This document shows positions 7,327 through 14,448 of a stretch of 19,721 nucleotides of DNA, one piece after another. The translations under genes were made by a program, and so were the position numbers. Under the pieces are notes generated by a model. It was given only the letters and a program-made list of their open reading frames with translations. It did not search any database and was not told the DNA's origin. Position 1 is the stretch's first letter. The number at the start of each line of letters is the position of its first letter. Source of the stretch: JACVRW01 sp034664085 (GTDB lineage: Bacteria > Actinomycetota > Thermoleophilia > Solirubrobacterales > Thermoleophilaceae); the NCBI GenBank assembly GCA_034664085.1, contig JAXDII010000002.1:1-19721 (forward strand), written 5' to 3'.

Positions 7327-7809
7327 GTGTCCGAACAGGCCGCAGCCAACGGACGGCTGATCGAGACCTTCTACGACGCCTTCGCGCGCAAGGACGGGGA
7401 TGCGATGGCGGCCTGCTACGCCCCCGACGCACGCTTCTCCGACCCCGTCTTCCAGGAGCTGCGCGGGACCGAGCCCGGCGCGATGTGGCGCATGCTCACC
7501 AGACGCGCCGAGGACCTGCGCATCGAGCTCGTCGATCACGCCGCTGACGAGTCGACCGGCTCGGCGCACTGGCTGGCCGACTACACGTTCACCCAGACCG
7601 GGCGCCCCGTGCACAACGACGTGACGGCCAGCTTCCGCTTCGCCGACGGCATGATCGCCGAGCACGACGATTCTTTCGACTTCCACCGCTGGACCCGCCA
7701 GGCGCTCGGCCCGCCCGGGCTGCTGCTGGGCTGGTCGCCGCTGGTGCAGGGTCCGGTGCGCCGGAAGGCGCGCGCCGGCCTGGACGAGTTCATGGGCCGC
7801 GACGCCTGA
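7327..7809 (+). CDS. SnoaL-like / NTF2-superfamily protein
   Basis: 160-residue cone-shaped alpha+beta barrel protein. The pattern NGRLIETFYDAFARKDGDAMAACYAPDARFSDPVF, then DPVFQELRG and a terminal strand pair (ASFRFADGMIAEHDDSFD), is typical of the SnoaL/nuclear-transport-factor-2 superfamily. Members act as isomerases, cyclases, dehydratases or ligand binders in diverse pathways, and the fold alone does not define chemistry. The GTG at 7327-7329 is the start because it directly precedes the conserved first helix. There is no Shine-Dalgarno. It is a single gene, divergent from the cyclitol operon and convergent with the secreted protein gene, whose stop is only 9 bp away. It could serve the cyclitol pathway or be unrelated. 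Confidence 0.82.
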   Translation: MSEQAAANGRLIETFYDAFARKDGDAMAACYAPDARFSDPVFQELRGTEPGAMWRMLTRRAEDLRIELVDHAADESTGSAHWLADYTFTQTGRPVHNDVTASFRFADGMIAEHDDSFDFHRWTRQALGPPGLLLGWSPLVQGPVRRKARAGLDEFMGRDA

Positions 7810-7818
7810 GGCGCCGGC

Positions 7819-8757
7819 TCAGTTCGACGGGCAGCGCATCGGATCGTCGGTGCCCGGCTCGAGGCAGCGGTCGACGCGCGCCGGCCGCTGGCCCGCCCGG
7901 ATACGCAGGCGGGTGTACTTCCCGGTCGTCTCCGGCTTGCTGACGAAGATCTCGATCACGGCGCCGGCGACGAACCGGCCGCGCAGTGCCCTGAGCAGAA
8001 CGCGCTTGCCCTTGGCGACGAAGCGCTTCCTCTTGTAGGGGCAGCCGGGGCCGCGGCAGCGGATGACCACGGTCGCGCCCTTGGGGGCGGTAACGGCGAA
8101 CACGTCGAGGTGCGCGCCTCTCTCCGTCGGCCGACCCGCTACGCGCACGAGCGGCGCCGGACTGAGCAGCCCCGCCGGACGCGGCGCCACACCCACCCAG
8201 GCGAGCGCGAGGGCCGCCGCGCCGTCGCGGTCGGAGACACGCAGCGCGACTGGATAGATCCCCGACCTGGGCCAGACCCAGCCCGCCGTCTCGCCGAGCC
8301 CGTCGTCGAAGCCGCCGTCGGCGTCGAGGTCCCACTCCTGGGCGACGATCGGCCCGTCCGGATCGACCGCCGTCGAGGTCAGCGTGATCGGCTCGCGGGC
8401 AACCGGCGCCGCGGGGAGGAAGGTGAAGGAGGCGATTGGGAAGCGGTTGCGGACGAGGATGTCCTGGCGCTGGATCGCGAGATCGACGTCCACACATAGC
8501 CGCACAGCGTGGCTACCTACGGTGTTGAACGCTCGCGAGGCGACCGCTCCTGAAGCGTCATCGCACGCACCATCGCCATCCAAGTCCCACGTGACGCTCC
8601 CGCCGCCCGTTGAAGTGGAGGTGAACGTGATCACCTCGCCGGTGAGGGGCTCCGTCGGCGAGTAGACGAATGACGCGACGGGCGCTGCCGGCGCTGCATC
8701 AGCCAGCGCGAGCGATGTCGCGCAAACCAACACGACACATGCTGAGCCTCTAAGCAA
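7819..8757 (-). CDS. Secreted PKD-repeat protein with a Thermoleophilia-type Cys tail domain
   Basis: 312 residues if started at the TTG at 8755-8757. That start gives a sensible Sec signal peptide: an Arg in the n-region, the hydrophobic run ACVVLVCATSLALA, and likely cleavage around ADA/AP. Two PKD-like Ig repeats follow, each with an acidic DxDxDG loop (WDLDGDGACDDAS near 65-77 and WDLDADGGFDDG near 123-134) that may bind calcium. The last 100 residues form a compact domain with CRGPGCPYKRKRF and CLEPGTDDPMRC, four cysteines likely in disulfides. I associate this tail with exported Solirubrobacterales proteins. The first 250 bp or so are visibly less GC-rich than neighbouring genes. It starts 5 bp beyond the betA stop, so it may be co-transcribed with that operon although its job looks extracellular. 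Start choice is uncertain, with CTG and GTG alternatives. Confidence 0.72.
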   Translation of the reverse strand: MLRGSACVVLVCATSLALADAAPAAPVASFVYSPTEPLTGEVITFTSTSTGGGSVTWDLDGDGACDDASGAVASRAFNTVGSHAVRLCVDVDLAIQRQDILVRNRFPIASFTFLPAAPVAREPITLTSTAVDPDGPIVAQEWDLDADGGFDDGLGETAGWVWPRSGIYPVALRVSDRDGAAALALAWVGVAPRPAGLLSPAPLVRVAGRPTERGAHLDVFAVTAPKGATVVIRCRGPGCPYKRKRFVAKGKRVLLRALRGRFVAGAVIEIFVSKPETTGKYTRLRIRAGQRPARVDRCLEPGTDDPMRCPSN

Positions 8758-8762
8758 CCAAG

Positions 8763-10439
8763 TCAGATTGTGCCACTCACAGCCTCGCCGTGCCGGTAGA
8801 AGTCCACCGGCTCGGGCGGCAGCGGCGTGTTGCCGAGGATCAGGTCGGCTGACTTCTCGGCGGTCATCATCACCGGCGCGTAGATGTTGCCGTTGGTGAC
8901 GTAGGGGAAGACCGAGGCGTCCACGACGCGCAGGCCCTCCAGGCCGCGCACCTTCATGGTCAGCGGGTCGGTCACGGCCAGCTCGTCGGTGCCCATCCGG
9001 CAGGTGCAGGAGGGGTGCAGCGCGGTCTCGGCGTCCTTGGCGACCCAGTCCAGGATCTGCTCGTCTGTCTCGACCTCCGCGCCCGGAGACAGCTCGCCCC
9101 CGTCGAGGCCGGCCCACGCCGGCTGGGCCAGGATCTTGCGCGTCACGCGGACCGCCTCGATCCACTCACGCCGGTCGTTCTCCGTCGACAGGTAGTTGAA
9201 GCGCAGCGCGGGGTGCTCGCGCGGGTCGCGGCTGACCACCTTGACCGAGCCGCGCACGTCCGAGTACATCGGCCCGACGTGGACCTGGTAGCCGTGGCCG
9301 CCGCCGCCCGGCGGCAGCGTGCCGTCGTAGCGAACCGCGATCGGCAGGAAGTGGTACATCAGGTTCGGGTAGGCGACCTCGTCGTTGCTGCGCACGAAGC
9401 CGCCCGCCTCGAAGTGGTTCGTCGCGCCCGGGCCGGACTTGCGCAGCAGCCACTGCAGCCCCACCTTGGGCCGGTTGCGCATGGCGAAGTAGGGCGCCAT
9501 CGACACCGGCTGCGTGGCGGAGTGCTGCACGTAGACCTCGAGGTGATCCTGCAGGTTCTCCCCGACGCCGGGCAGGTCGTGCACGACGTCGATGCCGAGC
9601 GCGCGCAGCTCGTCGGCGGCTCCCACGCCCGAGAGCTGGAGCAGCTGCGGCGAGTTGATCGCGCCGCCGCAGAGCAGCACCTCGCCGGCCCGGACGGTGC
9701 GCGTGCGCCGGCCCGGACGGGAGTACTCGACGCCGACCGCCCGGCCGCCCTCGAACAGGATCCGGGTGGTGAAGGCGAAGGTCTTCACGTCGAGGTTGGG
9801 ACGGTCCATCACCGGGTGCAGGTACGCGCGCGCTGCGGACAGCCGCCGCCCGTTGTGGACGTTGCGGTCGAACGCCGCGAAGCCCTCCTGGCGGTAGCCG
9901 TTGACGTCCTCGGTCAGCGGGTAGCCGGCCTCCTGGACGGCGGCGAAGAAGGCGTCGAAGAGCGGGCCCTGCGCCGGCCCGCGCTCGAGCACCAGCGGAC
10001 CCTCGTGCCCGCGGAACGGGTCGTCCGCCCGCGCCGCCAGGCAGTCCTCCATGCGCTTGAAGTACGGCAGGCAGTGTGCGTGGTCCCAGGTCTCCATCCC
10101 CGGCCCGGACGCCCAGCGCTCGTAGTCCAGCGGGTTGCCGCGCTGGAAGATCATGCCGTTGATGCTGCTCGACCCGCCCAGCACCTTGCCGCGCGCGTGG
10201 TACACGCGCCGCCCGCCCATGTGCGGCTCCGGCTCCGACTCGTATTTCCAGTCGTAGAAGCGGCTGCCGATCGGGAAGGCAAGCGCCGCCGGCATGTGGA
10301 TGAAGACGTCCCACGGCCAGTCCGGCCGGCCGGCCTCCAGTACCAGCACTCGGTTGCCCGAATCCGCGGACAGCCGGTTGGCGAGTGCGCTGCCCGCCGA
10401 GCCGCCGCCGACGATCACGAAGTCGTAGCGCTCGGACAT
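8763..10439 (-). CDS. betA: Choline dehydrogenase (GMC oxidoreductase)
   Basis: 558-residue FAD flavoprotein that oxidises choline to betaine aldehyde, and often on to glycine betaine, passing electrons to the respiratory chain. The ADP-binding motif FVIVGGGSAGSALANRL opens the protein. GMC signature 1 is ARGKVLGGSSSINGMIFQRG. Several blocks match E. coli BetA closely by recall: MPAALAFP, ESEPEPHM, GVGENLQDHLEVY, NHFEAGGFVRS, YHFLPIA, ELSPGAEVETDEQ and AETALHPSCTCRMG, the last carrying the active-site His region. Length matches BetA (556). The ATG at 10437-10439 lies 9 bp beyond the DUF1638 stop with no good ribosome-binding site, implying coupling. As last metabolic gene in the IclR-headed operon, it makes the substrate for the methyltransferase arm. 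Another GMC alcohol dehydrogenase is the only real alternative. No betB is in view. Confidence 0.9.
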   Translation of the reverse strand: MSERYDFVIVGGGSAGSALANRLSADSGNRVLVLEAGRPDWPWDVFIHMPAALAFPIGSRFYDWKYESEPEPHMGGRRVYHARGKVLGGSSSINGMIFQRGNPLDYERWASGPGMETWDHAHCLPYFKRMEDCLAARADDPFRGHEGPLVLERGPAQGPLFDAFFAAVQEAGYPLTEDVNGYRQEGFAAFDRNVHNGRRLSAARAYLHPVMDRPNLDVKTFAFTTRILFEGGRAVGVEYSRPGRRTRTVRAGEVLLCGGAINSPQLLQLSGVGAADELRALGIDVVHDLPGVGENLQDHLEVYVQHSATQPVSMAPYFAMRNRPKVGLQWLLRKSGPGATNHFEAGGFVRSNDEVAYPNLMYHFLPIAVRYDGTLPPGGGGHGYQVHVGPMYSDVRGSVKVVSRDPREHPALRFNYLSTENDRREWIEAVRVTRKILAQPAWAGLDGGELSPGAEVETDEQILDWVAKDAETALHPSCTCRMGTDELAVTDPLTMKVRGLEGLRVVDASVFPYVTNGNIYAPVMMTAEKSADLILGNTPLPPEPVDFYRHGEAVSGTI

Positions 10440-10448
10440 GGGGGGACG

Positions 10449-11030
10449 CTAGCCGACCAGCTCCTCCAGCGCACGCTCCAGCCCGGCGTCGCCGACCTCG
10501 CGCTCCTCGAGCGGCAGACCGATCGCCGCGGCGGCGCGCTCGGCGGCGGCGCGCGTCGCCGCGGTGGGGCGCTGCGCCAGCCACAGCACGCGGGTGTAGT
10601 GCCGGAAGTAGGCGTCGCGCAGGTCGGGGTGGCGGTCGAGCCCCAGCTCGCGCAGGACGGTGTGCTCGAACGTGCGCGCGAGGAAGTCGGTCAGGAGGTA
10701 GGTGCCGGGCTCCTCGGCGAGCGCCGCACGCACCTCCTCGTGGGCGAACACGTCGTAGCAATGGTCCCCGGGCAGGCGCTCCACGCCGGCGTCCGCGAGC
10801 ACCGCGTCGAGCGAGCCGTAGCTGCCGCAGTCGGCGTACGCCACGGCCACCCGCTCGCAGCGCCCGGCGATCCGGTCCAGCTCCGCCGCCACCGCCGGGG
10901 CGATCCGCTCGGGCCGGTTGTGCAGCAGCGCCGGCAACGGGTGCACCTCCACGTCCCAGCCGCGCCGGCGCGCGATCCGGGTCACGTTCAGCGCGAGCGC
11001 CCCGCACGCGATGACGCCGACTCGGCTCAT
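10449..11030 (-). CDS. DUF1638-family protein
   Basis: 193-residue cytosolic protein matching the DUF1638 pattern: VIACGALA with Cys9, LLHNRP with His37-Asn38, VAYADCGSYG with Cys68-Gly69, GDHCYDVFAHEEV with His90-Cys91-Tyr92, then a TYLLTDFLARTF segment. Conserved Cys and His residues suggest a metal- or corrinoid-related site. The function is not settled to my knowledge. From memory the family recurs in gene clusters for corrinoid-dependent methyltransferases in methanogens and anaerobic bacteria, and the neighbourhood here agrees. The ATG at 11028-11030 overlaps the activator's stop (ATGA 11027-11030), so it is made together with the corrinoid activator. A role in corrinoid loading, assembly or repair is an inference from that coupling. 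Confidence 0.85.
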   Translation of the reverse strand: MSRVGVIACGALALNVTRIARRRGWDVEVHPLPALLHNRPERIAPAVAAELDRIAGRCERVAVAYADCGSYGSLDAVLADAGVERLPGDHCYDVFAHEEVRAALAEEPGTYLLTDFLARTFEHTVLRELGLDRHPDLRDAYFRHYTRVLWLAQRPTAATRAAAERAAAAIGLPLEEREVGDAGLERALEELVG

Positions 11031-12904
11031 CCCGGGAACGCCAGCTTGTCGATGAAGCGGTCGTTGAAGTCCGTGCGGCCGGAGAGCTCGACGTAGCGCA
11101 CCTCACGCACGATGGCATGCGCCTCCGCGCGCTCGCGCAGGCTCAGGGCGGCGATCTTCGCCCCCTCCCCGGCCACGTTGCCCGCCGACACGATCCGCGG
11201 CAGCGCCAGCCGCGGCACCAGCCCGATGCGGACCGCGCTGGCGGGCCGCAGGTAGGCGCCGAAGCTCCCCGCCAGCAGCACCTGCGCCACGTCCTCGGGC
11301 TCGGCGCCCAGCTCCTCGAGCAGGATCTGCCACCCGGTCGCGATCGAGCCCTTCGCGAACTGCAGCTCGCGCACGTCGCGCTGGGACAGGTAGATGCCGG
11401 CGGCCGGATCGTCGCCGCGGCGGTGCAGCATGAAGACGCGCTCCTCCCCGATCGTGGTGAGCCGGTCCGCGAGGCCGGGGTGGGCCGCGGCCGCCTGCTC
11501 CTCGGTGACGTAGCGGCCGGAGTGGTCGAGCAGCCCGGCGCCGACCAGCTCGGCCACGGCGTCGACCAGCCCGGAGCCGCACATCCCCACCGGCTCGACG
11601 TCGCCGATCACCTCGAGGTCGAGCTCATCGCCATCGATGCGCACGCCCTCGATCGCGCCCTCGGCGGCGCGCATCCCGCAGCGGATCTGGGCCGCCTCGA
11701 ACGCCGGGCCGGCCGGCGCGGCGGTTGCCACCACGCCGTCCTGGCTGCCGAGGGCGATCTCCGAGTTCGTGCCCACGTCGATGAACAGCCGCAGCCGCTT
11801 GTCACGCGTGAGGCCGGTCGCGAGCATGCCCGCCACGATGTCGCCGCCCACGTAGGCGCCCAGCGAGGGGAACACGAAGGCCGGCGCGCGCGCGTGGACG
11901 GGCACGCCCAGGTCGGCGGCCAGGATCGTCTGCGGCGGAGCGTGCGTGGCGACGATGAAGGGCGCCATCGAGAGCGGCTCGGGGTCGATGCCGAGCGCCA
12001 TCTGCACCATCGTCACGTTGCCGCAGAGCGTGATCTCGTAGACCTCGCCCGGGTCGACGCCGGCCTCGGCGCAGACCTCGGCGGTGAGCTGGGCGAGCGT
12101 CTCCTGGGCGCGCTGGGTGAGCGCGTCGAGCGCGCCCTCGTCGAGCATCGTCGCCGAGACGCGCGAGATCACGTCCGCGCCGAATGGCTGCTGGCGGTTG
12201 AGCATCGACTCCACCGCCGCCGGCTGCCCGGTGTCGAGGTCGAGCAGCGTGGCGACGACGGTGGTGGTGCCGAGGTCGAACGCGAGCGCGAAGCGCCGCG
12301 CCGTGGTGTCGCCCGGCTCGACGTCGATCAGGAGGTCGTCGCAGACCACGGCCGTGACCTCGAAGTTCGACGACCGCAGCGTGCGCCCGAGCGTGCGCAG
12401 GACGGACAGCTCCACGCGCGGCTCGAGGTCGTCGAGCGCATCCGTGACGCGCTCGATGTCGGAGCGCTGGTCCTCCAGCGACGGCTCGTCGAGCACGAGG
12501 TGGCGCTTCTGGACCGAGGGCCGCAGGATCACGTGCCGGCCCACGCCGACGAGCGCGGCCTTGGGGCGCGTCTGCAGCGGCGGGACCTCGATCACGATGT
12601 CGCCGCGCGCCGGGGCGCGGCAGGCAAGGCGCCAGCCGTCGCGCAGCTCGGCCTCGGTGAACGCGCGCGGGTCGACCGAGCTGACCGGCAGCTCGCCCTC
12701 GATCACCCGCACCTTGCACTTCTTGCAGGTGCCGTGGCCGCCGCAGGTGGAGTCGATCGCGATGCCGTTCCAGGTGGCCGCGTCGAACACCGGCGTGCCG
12801 CTCGGCACCCGCACCTCGGCGCCCTCCGGCTCGAATCGAACCCGCGCCCGCTCCGTGCCGTCGGACGGCTGGCTCTCGAGCAGCTCGGGCTCGCGCGGGG
12901 TCAC
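11027..12904 (-). CDS. Corrinoid reductive activator: [2Fe-2S] ferredoxin domain fused to ASKHA/DUF4445 domain (RACo/RamA-like)
   Basis: 625-residue ATP-dependent activator that reduces inactive Co(II) corrinoid back to Co(I). The N-terminal ferredoxin fold carries DSTCGGHGTCKKC with Cys54, Cys60 and Cys63, and Cys95 in WRLACRAP, a plant-type [2Fe-2S] set. A linker and middle region lead to the ASKHA ATPase-like part: FDLGTTTVVATLLDL from 209, FIDVGTNSEIAL, GMCGSGLVDAV and LLAGSFGAYL. The [2Fe-2S] architecture resembles RACo of acetogens rather than methanogen RamA, which carries C-terminal [4Fe-4S] clusters. The GTG at 12902-12904 forms a GTGA overlap with the methyltransferase stop and begins the protein just before the ferredoxin fold. 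Its place between the MtgA-like gene and DUF1638 indicates it services the corrinoid protein encoded two genes upstream. Confidence 0.92.
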   Translation of the reverse strand: MTPREPELLESQPSDGTERARVRFEPEGAEVRVPSGTPVFDAATWNGIAIDSTCGGHGTCKKCKVRVIEGELPVSSVDPRAFTEAELRDGWRLACRAPARGDIVIEVPPLQTRPKAALVGVGRHVILRPSVQKRHLVLDEPSLEDQRSDIERVTDALDDLEPRVELSVLRTLGRTLRSSNFEVTAVVCDDLLIDVEPGDTTARRFALAFDLGTTTVVATLLDLDTGQPAAVESMLNRQQPFGADVISRVSATMLDEGALDALTQRAQETLAQLTAEVCAEAGVDPGEVYEITLCGNVTMVQMALGIDPEPLSMAPFIVATHAPPQTILAADLGVPVHARAPAFVFPSLGAYVGGDIVAGMLATGLTRDKRLRLFIDVGTNSEIALGSQDGVVATAAPAGPAFEAAQIRCGMRAAEGAIEGVRIDGDELDLEVIGDVEPVGMCGSGLVDAVAELVGAGLLDHSGRYVTEEQAAAAHPGLADRLTTIGEERVFMLHRRGDDPAAGIYLSQRDVRELQFAKGSIATGWQILLEELGAEPEDVAQVLLAGSFGAYLRPASAVRIGLVPRLALPRIVSAGNVAGEGAKIAALSLRERAEAHAIVREVRYVELSGRTDFNDRFIDKLAFPG

Positions 12905-13767
12905 GAAGTCCCGACGGCCTCCGCCTGCTGGCGCGCGCGGTGGGCGGCGATCCAGCTCGCCCCCCAGGGGTCGTGCCCCAAAAGGAGGTCGGCGCCGCGC
13001 ACGCTCTCCACGCACACCCCCGCGGTGCTCATGATCGCGCTGGTCAGCCCGGCCTCCATGGCCATCGGCAGGAAGGCCGCGTTGAGGGCGTGGCGCTGCG
13101 GCAGGCCGAATGACACGTTCGACGCGCCGAGGCACATGTTCACGCCCAGCTCGTCGCGGATCAGCCGGATCGTCTCCAGCGTCGTGGTCACGGCCTCGGT
13201 GTCCGCCCCGACGGTCATCGCCAGCGGGTCGATCACCACGTCCTCGGGCGGGATGCCGTGGTCGCCGGCGACCTTCACGATCTTGGTGGCGATCTCCAGC
13301 CGCTGCTGCGGCGTCTCGGGGATGCCGGTCTCGTCGTTCGCAAGGCCGATCACCGCGGCGCCGTGCTTGGCCACCAGCGGGAGGATCTCCTCGAGCCGGT
13401 CGTCCTCGCCGGTGACGGAGTTGACCAGCGGCTTGCCCTCGTAGGCGTCCAGGCCCGCCTCGAGCGCCTCGACCACCGAGGAGTCGATGCAGATCGGCAG
13501 GTCACAGGTGTCCTGCACCAGCTTGAGCATCTTGGCCAGCAGCTCGGCCTCGTCCACCAGCGGGATGCCGGCGTTCACGTCGAGCATGTCAGCGCCCGCC
13601 TCGACCTGGGCCTTGGTGTCCACGACGACCGTGTCGAGGTTGCCCTCGCGCAGCTCTTCCGAGAAGCGCTTGCGGCTGGTCGGGTTGATGCGCTCGCCGA
13701 TGATGCAGAAGGGCTGCTGCGCCCCAATCGTGACGGTCTTCGACCGAGACCTCAGAACGGTGTCCAT
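12901..13767 (-). CDS. Methyl-THF:corrinoid methyltransferase (MtgA-like, pterin-binding)
   Basis: 288-residue TIM barrel of the pterin-binding (dihydropteroate synthase/MeTr) family, here expected to move a methyl group between methylcobamide and tetrahydrofolate. GERINPTSRKRF opens the barrel. ADMLDVNAG supplies the conserved Asp63 and Asn65, VNSVTGE Asn116, VIDPLAMTVGAD Asp180, and GASNVSFGLPQR Asn217, the pterin-contacting set. There are no Met-synthase homocysteine or activation domains, so this is the stand-alone corrinoid methyltransferase type. The ATG at 13765-13767 has a strong Shine-Dalgarno (AGGAGG), unlike most genes here, and lies 15 bp after the corrinoid-protein stop. In glycine-betaine systems this enzyme (MtgA) accepts the methyl from the corrinoid protein. 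Confidence 0.92.
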   Translation of the reverse strand: MDTVLRSRSKTVTIGAQQPFCIIGERINPTSRKRFSEELREGNLDTVVVDTKAQVEAGADMLDVNAGIPLVDEAELLAKMLKLVQDTCDLPICIDSSVVEALEAGLDAYEGKPLVNSVTGEDDRLEEILPLVAKHGAAVIGLANDETGIPETPQQRLEIATKIVKVAGDHGIPPEDVVIDPLAMTVGADTEAVTTTLETIRLIRDELGVNMCLGASNVSFGLPQRHALNAAFLPMAMEAGLTSAIMSTAGVCVESVRGADLLLGHDPWGASWIAAHRARQQAEAVGTS

Positions 13768-13768
13768 G

Positions 13769-13776
13769 CTCCTCCT
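13769..13776 (-). promoter_or_regulatory. Strong Shine-Dalgarno before the methyl-THF methyltransferase
   Basis: The minus strand reads AGGAGGAG and then C immediately before the ATG at 13767. This is the clearest ribosome-binding site in the window. It follows the one 15-bp gap inside an otherwise overlapping operon, so this gene can load ribosomes independently of the corrinoid-protein gene. Confidence 0.75.
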
Positions 13777-13782
13777 GTCCGC

Positions 13783-14448
13783 CTACGCGGGCACCGCGCT
13801 GCGGCGCTGCTCGAGCAGGTCCTTGGCCTTCTTGACCGCGGAGGAGGCGTCCGCCGAATAGCCGTCGGCGCCCACCGCGTCGGCGTACTCCTGGGTGACC
13901 GGCGCGCCCCCGACCATCACGACCACGCGGTCGCGGACTCCCGCCTTCTCCATCGCGTTGATGTTCGCCTTGAACATCGGCATCGTCGTCGTGAGGAAGG
14001 CGGACATGCCGACGATGTCGGGCTCGAGCGCGTTGATCTCCTCGATGAACTTCTCGGGCGCCACGTTCACGCCCAGGTCGATCACCTCGAAGCCGGCGCC
14101 CTCCAGCATGATGTTGCAGAGGTTCTTGCCGATGTCGTGCACGTCGCCCTTGACCGTGCCCATCAGGAACTTCCCGATCGGCTTGGTGCCGGTCTCGGCC
14201 AGCAGCGGCCGCAGGATGTCGAGTGCGCCCTGCATGGCTCGCGCGGCGATCAGCATCTCGGGCACGAAGTAGTCGCCGCGCTCGAAGCGCGCGCCGACCT
14301 CTTCGAGCGAGGGGATCAGCGCGTCGTAGAGCATGCGCTCCGGCTCGAGCCCCTCCGCCAGGCCCTGCTCCACGCCCTGCTTGACCACCGGAGCGTTGCC
14401 TACCAGCGTCTCCTCGTAGAGCGTGCTGAGGATCTCGTCGTGGGTCAC
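13783..14448 (-). CDS. Corrinoid (B12-binding) methyltransferase protein, MtgC/MttC type
   Basis: 221-residue shuttle protein that carries the methyl group on cobalt. An N-terminal four-helix cap (about 1-90, with LIPSLEEVGARFERGDYFVPEML) precedes a Rossmann-like cobalamin domain. GDVHDIGKNL at 101-110 holds the base-off DxHxxG motif (Asp102, His104, Gly107), with His104 as the lower cobalt ligand. GVNVAPE near 126-132, SAFLTTTM near 149-156 and VGGAPV near 179-184 complete the binding pocket. The GTG at 14446-14448 overlaps the iclR stop (GTGA); the open frame runs upstream only as antisense-style shadow. It is the substrate protein for the MttB-like, MtgA-like and activator proteins encoded around it. 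Confidence 0.93.
   Translation of the reverse strand: MTHDEILSTLYEETLVGNAPVVKQGVEQGLAEGLEPERMLYDALIPSLEEVGARFERGDYFVPEMLIAARAMQGALDILRPLLAETGTKPIGKFLMGTVKGDVHDIGKNLCNIMLEGAGFEVIDLGVNVAPEKFIEEINALEPDIVGMSAFLTTTMPMFKANINAMEKAGVRDRVVVMVGGAPVTQEYADAVGADGYSADASSAVKKAKDLLEQRRSAVPA

Noticed and set aside
7804..7821. GC-rich hairpin between the convergent SnoaL-like and PKD genes as a terminator
   Set aside because: GCCTGAGGC has only a 1-nt centre, no usable loop and no T-run; too weak to call.
9015..13444. Two plus-strand frames of about 700 and 775 codons opposite the betA and activator/methyltransferase genes
   Set aside because: Both are low-complexity, His/Arg/Ala-rich and motif-free, while the minus strand holds clear families throughout.
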